Notes under the pieces: generated by a model
What the model saw: only the letters and a program-made list of their open reading frames with translations
The model's database searches: none
What the model was told of the DNA's origin: nothing
Position numbers and translations under genes: made by a program
DNA from: JBJYIN01 sp046237015
GTDB lineage: Bacteria; Pseudomonadota; Gammaproteobacteria; Enterobacterales; Enterobacteriaceae
DNA length: 64,000 nt
Direction: 5' to 3'
Assembly: GCF_046237015.1 (NCBI RefSeq)
Contig: NZ_JBJYIN010000009.1
Coordinates: 124,001 to 188,000, forward strand
In this document: positions 35,944-44,772 of the stretch, one piece after another
How the letters are laid out: every line of letters begins with the position of its first letter
Numbering within the stretch: the first letter of the stretch is position 1

Positions 35944-36363
35944 AGTACTATCTCCACTTTTTTATATGGATTAAATGTACTGGTTATTTATACAGATTAA
36001 AATGACAAAATGAGTACATCGACATGATGTATTCATGATTGTTTATCGTCAGGAGAAAACAGACGCTATAGGTATTTAACGCTTAGCGGGCATTGGTCAG
36101 GGCAAGTTCTGGCGTAAGCTATGGTTGTTGCTGTGCTGTAAGCGTTAACCGACTTCTCCAACGCAAGTGAGTCGGGTAAGCACAAAAGCCTCGTGGTAAC
36201 ATGGGGCTTTATAATTTGAGTTACTGACAACGCGTTATCGTTTTTAACGACGTGCCGGCACTATAGCGTAAAATCCAAAAGAGGCGGGTAATGAGCGTAG
36301 CCGATGAAAATGGTACAGTTGATTTTTAGTATAGGGATTCAAAGAAAAAGGAATGAGGAATAA
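35944..36363. other. intergenic region with valS-tail copy
   Basis: The 420 bp have no convincing frame. They hold the promoter side of the RidA-like gene, the diverged valS-tail copy at 36123-36210, and the leader of the small membrane-protein gene. Confidence 0.6.
36123..36210 (+). repeat. decayed copy of the valS 3' end and terminator
   Basis: The sequence reads as MVVAVL-stop in the valS frame where valS reads AVIAAL-stop, then continues with TAACCGA, GGGTAAG, GCCTCGT and GGGGCTTT in the same order as after valS. The terminator stem is partly destroyed by base changes and the T-run is short. Confidence 0.75.
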
Positions 36364-36747
36364 ATGAGTAAATCACGTGTTGTTGTAACTTTTTTAATGC
36401 CCACATTGGTTTTGTGCTTTATGGCATTTTTGTATACCTTTTTTGAAGGTGTGGATGGGGAAAGAAAAAGTTTTTTAAACAGTTGGGATTTTGTAGCATT
36501 AGTTATCATCTCTGGTCACTTTTTTATATGTTTCTTCGCTTCTATTCTGTTGTATTCAGTGATGAAAAAATACTTTTTAGTTATAATGGCAGTGATAATA
36601 TATCTCTTTACCATTACGACGATAGATTTTGATTACGTCGATTCGTTTTTATTTTCAGCTATTCAATTTACTATTCCAGCATCTGGAGTATTCATCTTGA
36701 AAAGATTCAATAAATCCTGCATGGAATTAAAAAATAATGAGAATTAG
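36364..36747 (+). CDS. hypothetical membrane protein, 127 aa
   Basis: I do not recognise the family. Four hydrophobic stretches (about 7-27, 43-65, 70-88 and 95-111) suggest a small four-helix inner-membrane protein with a charged C terminus (KRFNKSCMELKNNEN). GAGG lies 7 nt before the ATG. The gene is clearly more AT-rich than its neighbours, like recently acquired DNA, and sits between the valS-tail repeat and dcuA. Confidence 0.7.
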   Translation: MSKSRVVVTFLMPTLVLCFMAFLYTFFEGVDGERKSFLNSWDFVALVIISGHFFICFFASILLYSVMKKYFLVIMAVIIYLFTITTIDFDYVDSFLFSAIQFTIPASGVFILKRFNKSCMELKNNEN

Positions 36748-36886
36748 CGGTGAAGATTCATATCAAAAATAAGTTGCATCGCAGGGTAGTACGTTAATTT
36801 TTTGACGATATACCGCGTTGGTTATTTCTGATACTGGCCGGTACGTCATTCGTACATTTTTTCCGAATTGTGCAGTTTAATAACAT

Positions 36887-36923
36887 GAAGAAACCCGTAT
36901 TTTCTGGTTTCTTCATGGTTTTT
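36887..36923. terminator. bidirectional hairpin near the dcuA 3' end
   Basis: GAAGAAACC and GGTTTCTTC form a perfect 9-bp stem, followed on the plus strand by ATGGTTTTT. It could end the small membrane-protein transcript and, in the other direction, dcuA. Confidence 0.6.
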
Positions 36924-36970
36924 AGATAGGGCTAAACGATGATTAATCGTCGACCTGTTTGCGGTACGTA

Positions 36971-38272
36971 CTACAACAGAATGTTGCCAAGGATAAACCC
37001 GAATATGACTGACAAGGCAATGGTTAGTACACCGGGGATCAGGAATGAGTGGTTAAACACATATTTCCCAATGCGGGTTGAACCGGTATCGTCCATTTCA
37101 ACGGCAGCCAGTAACGTGGGGTAGGTTGGCAAAACGAACAGTGCAGACACCGCCGCAAATGATGCGACAGCTGTTACAGGAGAGACACCCAGCATTAATG
37201 CCGCTGGCATAAGTGCTTTGGCGGTCGCCGCCTGAGAGTAGAGCAACATGGCAGCAAAAAACATCACGACAGCCAGCATCCACGGATAGCTTTGCAGGAG
37301 CGTTCCCGCAGTTTCCTGAATGTCGGTAATGTGTGCTTTAACAAAAGTATCGCCTAACCATGCGACACCCATGACGCAAACACACGCACTCATGCCCGAT
37401 TTAAACGTACCGGCCGCGAGTATTTTTCCGCTGTCAATTTTACACGTGATGCTGATGAGCGTTGCGATTGTCAGCATAAACACAACGATGGCTTCATTAC
37501 GCGGCAACACTGGATCGGTAATCAGTTTGACCGTATCGCTGATGGCAGTGGCATAGAATACAACGGCAATGATACCGAGTAAGAACAACAGGACGGAAAG
37601 CTTCGCACCCGGTTTGATTTCCTGTGTTTTCGCACTACGTAAAGCAACTTCGCCTTTTTTCAAACGTTCCTGATAAATCTCGTCGTCTTTCAGCTCTTTT
37701 CCTAAGAAATTGGTGACGATCGCGGTGAGTAAAACGGCAGCCAGCGTTGTTGGAATGCAGATCCCCAGCAGCAGCAAATAACTGATGCCATAGGGCTCTA
37801 GAATTCCCGCAACAAATACCACGGCGGCAGAAATGGGTGACGCGGTGATGGCAACCTGAGAGGCAACTACGGCGATTGACAGCGGACGTGACGGCCTGAT
37901 GCCTTGTTCTTTGGCGACTTCTGCGATTACCGGTAGGGTTGAGAAGGCGGTATGCCCCGTACCAGCCAATAACGTCATAAAATAAGTGACAATTGGCGCG
38001 AGAAAAGTGACGTACTTAGGCTGACGTCGGAGGAGTTTTTCAGCCAGACTGACGAGATAGTCCATGCCTCCAGCCACCTGCATTGCCGCGATGGCGGCGA
38101 TAACTGCCATGATGATTTCGATGACGTCGAAAGGAATAGCGCCTGGTTTTATATGGAAGCCCAGGGTGAGAATTAATACACCCAGGCCACCCGCAAAGCC
38201 AATGCCTATGCCTCCTAGCCGTGCCCCAATATAGATGGCGAACAGCACAATAATGAGTTCTGGAACCAGCAT
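36971..38272 (-). CDS. dcuA: anaerobic C4-dicarboxylate transporter DcuA
   Basis: The 433-residue protein has the exact length of E. coli DcuA and matches it closely (ELIIVLFAIYIGARLGGIGIG, KLLRRQPKYVTFLAPIVTYF, LLYSQAATAKALMPAALML, LPTYPTLLAAVEMDDTGSTR). It has about ten to twelve membrane helices and exchanges aspartate, fumarate and succinate. It follows aspA on the same strand, the classical aspA-dcuA pair. DcuB was considered, but it is longer and less similar. Confidence 0.95.
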   Translation of the reverse strand: MLVPELIIVLFAIYIGARLGGIGIGFAGGLGVLILTLGFHIKPGAIPFDVIEIIMAVIAAIAAMQVAGGMDYLVSLAEKLLRRQPKYVTFLAPIVTYFMTLLAGTGHTAFSTLPVIAEVAKEQGIRPSRPLSIAVVASQVAITASPISAAVVFVAGILEPYGISYLLLLGICIPTTLAAVLLTAIVTNFLGKELKDDEIYQERLKKGEVALRSAKTQEIKPGAKLSVLLFLLGIIAVVFYATAISDTVKLITDPVLPRNEAIVVFMLTIATLISITCKIDSGKILAAGTFKSGMSACVCVMGVAWLGDTFVKAHITDIQETAGTLLQSYPWMLAVVMFFAAMLLYSQAATAKALMPAALMLGVSPVTAVASFAAVSALFVLPTYPTLLAAVEMDDTGSTRIGKYVFNHSFLIPGVLTIALSVIFGFILGNILL

Positions 38273-38444
38273 ACAATGCTCCTTAAAACAATTTGCTTTA
38301 TCCGCTATCTTTCATGTCGCTGAGATATTGAACGGTTGATTTCTCTTCCTCCAACCTCTTCCCCTTAGGGAGCGTCATGGCATCCTGAAAATAGCGAACA
38401 GAGTATTATTTTGATTTTTATGGTTTTGTTATTATTCCGAAAAT

Positions 38445-38470
38445 AGGCACATGGCGTTAGCCCTGTGCCT
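38445..38470 (-). terminator. hairpin after aspA
   Basis: AGGCACA and TGTGCCT pair, with inner GGC/GCC. On the minus strand it is followed by ATTTTCGG. It would reduce readthrough from aspA into dcuA. Confidence 0.6.
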
Positions 38471-38494
38471 CATCGTTAATGGTGAGAAAGGTGA

Positions 38495-39934
38495 TTAAAC
38501 AGATTCTTTTTCGTCGGTGTAGCGTTTGGCTTTATAAGCCGGATGCATCAGGTTTTGAATAGAGAAGATGTCATCCAGTTGTTCTTCGGTGAGTAACCCA
38601 CGTTCCAGAACGACTTCACGCACGTTTTTACCTGTTTCAGCACAGATTTTCCCAACAATGTCGCCATTGTGGTGGCCGATGAACGGGTTCAGGTAGGTCA
38701 CGATGCCGATAGAATTGAAGACATACGTTTCGCATACGTCTTTGTTGGCAGTGATGCCATTAACGCATTTTTCCAATAGGTTACGACAAGCGTTAGACAG
38801 AATCTGGATGGATTCGAACATGGCCTGACCAATAACGGGTTCCATCACGTTGAGTTGGAGTTGTCCGGCTTCTGCTGCCATGGTGACGCAGGTATCATTG
38901 CCGATGACCTTGAAGCAAACCTGATTAACCACTTCTGGCACGACCGGGTTAACTTTCGCCGGCATAATGGACGATCCTGCTTGCAACTCTGGCAGGTTGA
39001 TTTCGTTCAGACCGGTACGTGGGCCGGAAGAAAGCAAACGCAGATCGTTACAGATCTTCGACAGTTTGACTGCTACACGTTTAAGCGCGCTATGTACCAT
39101 TACATAGGCACCGCAATCTGATGTGGCTTCAATCAGATCCTCGGCAGGAACACAGGGTAATCCGCTGACTTTTGCCAGATATTGAACGGCCAAATGCTGG
39201 TATTCATCCGGCGTATTCAAACGGGTACCGATTGCCGTTGCACCTAAATTCACTTCCAGCAGCAATTCTGCGGTACGCAGCAGGTTGCGATTTTCTTCTT
39301 TCAACAGGATATTGAATGCATGAAATTCCTGACCCAGCGTCATTGGTACGGCATCTTGTAACTGAGTCCGGCCCATTTTCAGAATATTTTCAAATTCTTT
39401 CGCTTTCCGTTCAAAGCCTTCACCCAACAGCGTGATTGAATCCACCAATTTCAGGATAGAGCTATAAACGGCCAGACGGAATCCGGTTGGATAAGCATCG
39501 TTGGTCGATTGGCATTTGTTCAGATGGTCATTTGGATTAAGGTATTGATATTCGCCTTTTTGGTGCCCCATCAGTTCCAGACCAATATTTGCCAACACTT
39601 CGTTGGTATTCATATTGACAGAGGTGCCAGCGCCACCCTGGTAGACGTCAACAGGGAATTGATCCAGGCATTTGCCATTATTCAGCACTTCATCACAAGC
39701 CTGAATAATGGTATCAGCAATTTTACGCGGGATGGTTTGTAGTTCCCGGTTTGCTAATGCGGCGGATTTTTTTACCATAACCATCGCACGTACAAATTCG
39801 GGAATATCACTGATGGTATTTTCACTGATATAAAAGTTTTCGATAGCCCGCAGGGTGTGAACGCCATAGTACGCATCAGCGGGAACTTCACGTGTACCTA
39901 ATAGGTCTTCTTCTATACGAATGTTATTTGACAT
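38495..39934 (-). CDS. aspA: aspartate ammonia-lyase
   Basis: The 479-residue enzyme converts aspartate to fumarate and ammonia. GSSIMPAKVNP is the fumarase/aspartase signature with the catalytic Ser, and TSVNMNTNEV and SNDAYPTGFRL are substrate-binding segments. In E. coli AspA supplies fumarate for anaerobic respiration and is controlled by CRP and FNR. It precedes dcuA, and a LysR gene lies upstream on the same strand. Confidence 0.97.
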   Translation of the reverse strand: MSNNIRIEEDLLGTREVPADAYYGVHTLRAIENFYISENTISDIPEFVRAMVMVKKSAALANRELQTIPRKIADTIIQACDEVLNNGKCLDQFPVDVYQGGAGTSVNMNTNEVLANIGLELMGHQKGEYQYLNPNDHLNKCQSTNDAYPTGFRLAVYSSILKLVDSITLLGEGFERKAKEFENILKMGRTQLQDAVPMTLGQEFHAFNILLKEENRNLLRTAELLLEVNLGATAIGTRLNTPDEYQHLAVQYLAKVSGLPCVPAEDLIEATSDCGAYVMVHSALKRVAVKLSKICNDLRLLSSGPRTGLNEINLPELQAGSSIMPAKVNPVVPEVVNQVCFKVIGNDTCVTMAAEAGQLQLNVMEPVIGQAMFESIQILSNACRNLLEKCVNGITANKDVCETYVFNSIGIVTYLNPFIGHHNGDIVGKICAETGKNVREVVLERGLLTEEQLDDIFSIQNLMHPAYKAKRYTDEKESV

Positions 39935-39977
39935 AACTATTATTCCTTTATCTTGCTCGATTGCATTTGATGGTATT

Positions 39978-40057
39978 TATACCCGTCATACTTCAAGCTG
40001 CTTGCGGCGTTAAAAATGCTAACGTTTTACCACGCAATTTGAATTATTTTTGGTATA
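39978..40057. repeat. MITE-like palindromic element, 80 bp
   Basis: The ends TATACC and GGTATA are inverted repeats, and further inside ATACTTCAAGCTGC pairs imperfectly with GCAATTTGAATTAT. The motif TATACC...TTCAA...TGC at both ends is the pattern of short non-coding palindromic repeats in soft-rot and Yersinia-group genomes. It lies in the aspA upstream region. No second copy was seen in this window. Confidence 0.6.
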
Positions 40058-40221
40058 GCCAATTTGTTAATAAGGTAATACCTGACCCTCACGATTTTAT
40101 TAAATCGTGATCGAATAATTATTTTATTAGGACGACCAATGACATATACATTTGTCGTCTCATTTAATTTTAAGTTCTATCTACATCGATCACGCGGCCC
40201 TAATGATCGAAAAATAAAGCC

Positions 40222-41220
40222 TTACTGTTCGGTGTTATCTGAATTAATAGAAACCAGCTTTTCTATTCCTCGATTAAGGTTCTCCAGTTTTGGAATAAAT
40301 ACGGTCTTAATAATTTCATGTGTTACATCACAGGCTTCGTCAAAGAATGCGCTGTATTCATCGCGATGTCCGACAATATAAAGTGAACGTTTAATGTTTA
40401 ACTGATCAGGCATATGTGTCAAAACCTGACGAGAGTAAGTTTCCGACTGTAGAAAACTGATGGGGCTGGTGACAGCCCAGCCGATGCCAGCCGCAACCAT
40501 GGACGTCAATGTGTCCGCATTATCGAACTCAAGCATATTGGGTACGCGAATATCGATTCTGCGCAAGTAACGTTCAATCTGCATACCGATCTGTGAGTTA
40601 CGATTAAACCTTACCAGCGGTAGTGCGGCAGACAACTCGCGAATATCTTCGATGGTTTTTATACGTTTGCGATATTCGGGTGGCGTAATAATGAAGTAGC
40701 CTTCTGAAAATAGGCGGTAACGCACAACGCCATCGGTGTCGATTAGCGGATCGCTGGTGACGATAAGGTCAAGTTCACGTCGCATCAGCGCTTCACCCTG
40801 CTGAGAGCTCAGCCCGGTGCGAATCAACAGCTGTGATGAATTGTTCATCAGGCGCTTAGTGAATATGGGGCCACACGTGATGGCAAAAGAGTCAACCAAA
40901 CCGATCCGCAAGTCGGGCTTGATGCCTTTCCCGGCTTCCAGAACCTGTGCTTTCAGGTTCGCAATTTCTTCGGTAAGCACTTCTCCCCGATTTTTCAACG
41001 CGATACCATAGGGGGTGAGGACAAAAGGGCGTCTCGCCCGATTGACCAACATCACGCCGAATTCCTCTTCCAGTAATCTGATCGTTTGCGAAACGGCAGA
41101 GGGGGTCAGACCCAGTCGCGTAGCGGCTGCTGTCATACTCCCTGCCTCAGCCATCGTCACAAAGACGTGGACTGCATACATATCGATCGATTTATTGGCG
41201 GACATTATTCGTTTAACCAT
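40222..41220 (-). CDS. LysR-family regulator
   Basis: The 332-residue protein has the HTH region MTAAATRLGLTPSAVSQTIR and a type 2 periplasmic-binding-like domain with RTGLSSQQGEALMRRELDLIVTSD split across the effector cleft. ATG 41220 is used; ATG 41205 is an alternative and neither has a strong Shine-Dalgarno. It lies upstream of aspA-dcuA in the same direction, 287 bp away; control of those genes is possible but unproved. Confidence 0.88.
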   Translation of the reverse strand: MVKRIMSANKSIDMYAVHVFVTMAEAGSMTAAATRLGLTPSAVSQTIRLLEEEFGVMLVNRARRPFVLTPYGIALKNRGEVLTEEIANLKAQVLEAGKGIKPDLRIGLVDSFAITCGPIFTKRLMNNSSQLLIRTGLSSQQGEALMRRELDLIVTSDPLIDTDGVVRYRLFSEGYFIITPPEYRKRIKTIEDIRELSAALPLVRFNRNSQIGMQIERYLRRIDIRVPNMLEFDNADTLTSMVAAGIGWAVTSPISFLQSETYSRQVLTHMPDQLNIKRSLYIVGHRDEYSAFFDEACDVTHEIIKTVFIPKLENLNRGIEKLVSINSDNTEQ

Positions 41221-41747
41221 GTGTTATTGCCTGCGGTATAAGGGAGCTTGCTCAATGAAGCAACGAGATAAACGGTAGTTTACCTCATATTATCCCGCCA
41301 GCAGACGCGGTAACTGATGCCAGCTTAGTGAGCAAAATTCGGGAAAAATATAGTCTGTGTCACTGATTAATTTTTTCTTATAACCAGATGTAGTTAATCT
41401 GAAAGTAGCAGAAACGTGAAGTATTACCGCGAATGATATAAGTGTTAACAATAGATTAACCTAATGATTATTAATACTATTTCTCTACGGTTTGCTTTCC
41501 ATTGGTTTTGAAGTAATTTTTTTCTGCAATGCGATGTTGCTTGTTGTTATACCCTTTGCTCGATGTGGTGCCCGGATATGTTGTGTAAGTGTGAGCGAAA
41601 AATAAGAGCGCAATGTATCAAATTTTTTGTATTGATCGATAGCCTCTGCCTGAATGATGGGCATACCATCATGTGCATCGCGATGACGCCAGAGGACATT
41701 CAATCTGCTTCATCGACAGGCTGAATGCTTCGATGCCACCTTTCATT
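41221..41747. other. intergenic region between LysR and rtcR
   Basis: The 527 bp are AT-rich. A 72-codon minus-strand frame (41485-41703) lacks a Shine-Dalgarno and family resemblance. I see no terminator strong enough to call for rtcR. Confidence 0.4.
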
Positions 41748-43340
41748 TCATCCCTTTAGTTTTAACGCTTCCCAACTTAGCCCAAAACGTGCCAGATACT
41801 TACGTAGTCGGTCAGCGTCGTTAGGCTTTTGTTTTTGCTGGCGCGAGACGGCGAACAGGCGGCGACCCGCTTCGGAGAGCGAATTAGATGTGCGACAGAC
41901 ATCGAGTACGGTTTCAAGTTGGCGTTGCTCAAAGAGGTCGATGTTAGCAAGTTCTGGCGGCAGTTCGGGGGATAGCGCAACTGCTGGCGTATCGATCTGC
42001 CAACTGGTTTGCAGACGGGCAATTTCTTCTTCTACCAGTGCAGCGGTGATGCGACCTTGTTCCGCTAGCGTCGCCATACGGGCGATAGAAGAACCGAGTT
42101 CGCGAAAGTTGCCGCGCCAAGCGGCCTGTGGCGAGCAGGTAAAGGTCAGGTAGCGCTGGCGTGCGTCTTTATCGAAACGGATCTGCGTTTGGTGGTCACG
42201 CGCAAAGCGTTGCAGCTCGTAGTCAATGTTGGGTTCGATGTCTTCCCGGCGCTCAGCCAGTCCCGGCAGAGGGAACGTCCACATATTGATACGCGCATAG
42301 AGATCTTCACGAAATTTACCCTGTGCGATCCACTCGTGCAGATTACGGTGCGTGCCAGCAATCAACTGGAAATCGCTACTGACCTCCTTATCCGAGCCAA
42401 ACGGTAAAAATCTTTTTTCTTCAATGGCCTTGAGCAACATCGCCTGTTCATCCAGCCCCAGTTCGGCAATTTCATCCAGAAACAGCATGCCGCCATCCGC
42501 TTCACGTAACAGCCCCGTTCTTGCCTGTAACGCACCGGTAAATGCCCCCTTTACGTGGCCGAACAACGTTGACATCGCGTTATCGCCGCGCAGCGTGGCA
42601 CAGTTGACGGCGATGAAGCGACCGCTCACCAAATGGCGCGACTGGCGTAGCTGATAGATGCGCTGTGCCAGAAAGGATTTCCCCGCGCCCGTCGGGCCGG
42701 TCAGGAGCATCGGCGCGGTGGAGCGTAGCGCGACACGTTCAATCTGGTCGATCAGCGCGTTAAACGTCGCGTTACGCGTCTCAATGCCAGATTTCAGGAA
42801 CGAGACGGAACGCTGCTGCTCGTGTTGAAAGCGGCTGGTAAGTGTGGCGTAGCGGCTAAGATCCAGATCGATAATGGAATAGATACCTTGCGGTGCCGGG
42901 CGATCCGCTTGTTCTCCCGGCGCGGTTTGCAGCAGTTTGGCGGGTAGGTAGCGGGCTTCCGTCAGTAGGAACCAGCAGATCTGTACGACGTGGGTGCCAG
43001 TGGTGATGTGAACAAAATACTCTTCGTTCTCGGTATCGAAGGTATAGCGGCTTGCGAAATCCAGAAAAGCGCTATAGACCTCTTCCAGATTCCACGGATC
43101 GCGCAGTTCAACGGTCTGAAGCGTCACCTGCGTCGCGGGTGACACCGAGGCGATATCCTCCGCCACCTGTTGTGCCATTCCCCCGTTACGTGACTGATGC
43201 AGCAGTTCCAGTCTATCGACCGGAAAATCGGGTTGCTGGCACAGGCCGACGGTAGGTCGCCACTTTGTCCAGCGATTCTCCCGTTTCCCTCGTTTGTCCA
43301 ACTTGGTACCGAGTACACCAATAACAACACGACGCTTCAT
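41748..43340 (-). CDS. rtcR: RtcR, sigma-54 activator with CARF sensor domain
   Basis: The 530-residue protein begins MKRRVVIGVLGTKLDKRG, the RtcR family N terminus, now known to be a CARF-type domain (about 1-180) that senses RNA ends or cyclic oligonucleotides. The AAA+ domain (about 185-420) has the Walker A GPTGAGKS, the sigma-54 loop GAFTGA and Walker B GGMLFLDEIAEL. A C-terminal HTH-like end follows (ISLSEAGRRLFAVSRQQ-type). It activates the divergent rtcB operon from a sigma-54 promoter. Note GAFTGA is intact. Confidence 0.96.
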   Translation of the reverse strand: MKRRVVIGVLGTKLDKRGKRENRWTKWRPTVGLCQQPDFPVDRLELLHQSRNGGMAQQVAEDIASVSPATQVTLQTVELRDPWNLEEVYSAFLDFASRYTFDTENEEYFVHITTGTHVVQICWFLLTEARYLPAKLLQTAPGEQADRPAPQGIYSIIDLDLSRYATLTSRFQHEQQRSVSFLKSGIETRNATFNALIDQIERVALRSTAPMLLTGPTGAGKSFLAQRIYQLRQSRHLVSGRFIAVNCATLRGDNAMSTLFGHVKGAFTGALQARTGLLREADGGMLFLDEIAELGLDEQAMLLKAIEEKRFLPFGSDKEVSSDFQLIAGTHRNLHEWIAQGKFREDLYARINMWTFPLPGLAERREDIEPNIDYELQRFARDHQTQIRFDKDARQRYLTFTCSPQAAWRGNFRELGSSIARMATLAEQGRITAALVEEEIARLQTSWQIDTPAVALSPELPPELANIDLFEQRQLETVLDVCRTSNSLSEAGRRLFAVSRQQKQKPNDADRLRKYLARFGLSWEALKLKG

Positions 43341-43360
43341 GCTATACCTGATTATAAATT

Positions 43361-43378
43361 ATTATCCTATGGGATAAT
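43361..43378. promoter_or_regulatory. inverted repeat, candidate RtcR upstream activating site
   Basis: ATTATCC and GGATAAT flank TATG, a perfect 7-bp inverted repeat centred about 113 bp upstream of the -24/-12 element. It is also just upstream of rtcR, so it could mediate autoregulation. Confidence 0.55.
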
Positions 43379-43475
43379 TTACCTGTTCTGTTTTTCTGGC
43401 GCTAGTTTCGGTGTTAAGTTTTTTATTATTTATTTATCAAATGATTATGTTTTATTTTCGTCTTTTTTAGAAAAA

Positions 43476-43491
43476 TGGCACGCCTTTCGCT
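43476..43491 (+). promoter_or_regulatory. sigma-54 promoter of the rtcB operon
   Basis: TGGCACGCCTTTCGCT matches the consensus TGGCAC-N5-TTGCW with one mismatch; the invariant GG and GC are separated by 10 bp (GG at 43477-43478, GC at 43489-43490). Transcription should begin near 43502, 28 bp before the rtcB start. Confidence 0.85.
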
Positions 43492-43529
43492 ATGTCTATG
43501 GCAAACGACGACAAACAAAGGGAATAAAA

Positions 43530-44768
43530 ATGGAAGAGATGAACACGCAGGATTACGACATGATGTCGCCAGTGAATAGCGCGTCCGTAAAAATGTGGAC
43601 GCAGGGCGTACCTGTGGAGCCGGAAGCTCGTGACCAACTGCTGAATACGGCCAAAATGCCGTTCATTTTTAAACACCTGGCGGTAATGCCGGATGTGCAT
43701 CTGGGAAAAGGTTCGACGATTGGTAGTGTGATCCCGACGCGTGGCGCGATTATTCCTGCCGCAGTGGGAGTGGATATCGGATGTGGGATGATTGCCGTGC
43801 GTACGTCACTGGTTGCCAGTGACCTGCCTGATAACCTTCTGGGACTGCGTAGCGCGATTGAGCAGGCAGTGCCGCACGGACGTAGTAGCGCAACACGTTC
43901 CAAACGTGACGTCGGTTCCTGGCATACCCCGCCGCAGACGGTGGATGTTCACTGGTCATTGCTGGAACCACGTTTTAAACGTTTGACGGATAAATATCCT
44001 CAGTTGCTGAAAACCAACAACTATCAGCATCTGGGAACGTTAGGAACCGGTAACCACTTTATTGAGATCTGTCTGGACGAAGCAGATCGCGTGTGGGTGA
44101 TGTTGCACAGCGGGTCACGTGGCGTCGGTAATGCGATTGGATCGTTGTTCATCAAGCTGGCGCAAGAAGATATGCAGCAGCACATTGCGAATCTGCCGGA
44201 CCGTAATCTGGCCTATTTCGAGGAAGGTAGCCTGCATTTTGACGATTACATCGAAGCGGTGGAATGGGCACAGGATTTTGCTCGTCATAACCGTGAAGTG
44301 ATGATGTCGCATACGTTGGCGGCGCTGTCCCGTATTGTGACGAAGCCGTTTACTACTCAGCAGGAAGCCGTGAATTGCCACCATAACTACGTGCAGCGCG
44401 AAACGCACTTTGGTGAATCGGTGCTGATCACCCGTAAAGGGGCGGTGTCGGCGCAGAAAGGCCAAATGGGGATTATTCCGGGGTCGATGGGCGCGAAGAG
44501 CTTCATCGTGCGTGGATTAGGGAACGAAGAGAGCTTCTGTTCCTGTAGCCACGGTGCGGGGAGAACGATGAGCCGTACTGCGGCGAAAAAACGCTTCACC
44601 GTAGCCGATCAGATTCGTGCAACCGCGCACGTTGAATGCAGAAAAGACAGCGACGTGATCGATGAAATTCCGATGGCGTACAAAGATATCGATAAGGTGA
44701 TGGCGGCACAGTCGTCGCTGGTGGAAATAGTACATACGCTGCGCCAGGTGGTGTGTGTTAAAGGATGA
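43530..44768 (+). CDS. rtcB: RtcB RNA ligase
   Basis: The 412-residue protein joins RNA 2',3'-cyclic phosphate or 3'-phosphate to 5'-OH using GTP and Mn2+. VDIGCGM provides Cys85, GNHFIEI and HNYVQRE contribute metal-binding histidines, and CSHGAGRTMSR has His341, the guanylylated residue. The frame is open upstream, but ATG 43530 with AAGGGA 7 nt before it and the sigma-54 promoter just upstream fix the start. It is followed by RlaP and HEAT-repeat genes instead of the rtcA of E. coli. Confidence 0.97.
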   Translation: MEEMNTQDYDMMSPVNSASVKMWTQGVPVEPEARDQLLNTAKMPFIFKHLAVMPDVHLGKGSTIGSVIPTRGAIIPAAVGVDIGCGMIAVRTSLVASDLPDNLLGLRSAIEQAVPHGRSSATRSKRDVGSWHTPPQTVDVHWSLLEPRFKRLTDKYPQLLKTNNYQHLGTLGTGNHFIEICLDEADRVWVMLHSGSRGVGNAIGSLFIKLAQEDMQQHIANLPDRNLAYFEEGSLHFDDYIEAVEWAQDFARHNREVMMSHTLAALSRIVTKPFTTQQEAVNCHHNYVQRETHFGESVLITRKGAVSAQKGQMGIIPGSMGAKSFIVRGLGNEESFCSCSHGAGRTMSRTAAKKRFTVADQIRATAHVECRKDSDVIDEIPMAYKDIDKVMAAQSSLVEIVHTLRQVVCVKG

Positions 44769-44772
44769 GATC

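Noticed and set aside
41485..41703. 72-codon minus-strand frame between LysR and rtcR
   Set aside because: No Shine-Dalgarno, atypical composition and no family resemblance; the stretch reads better as non-coding.
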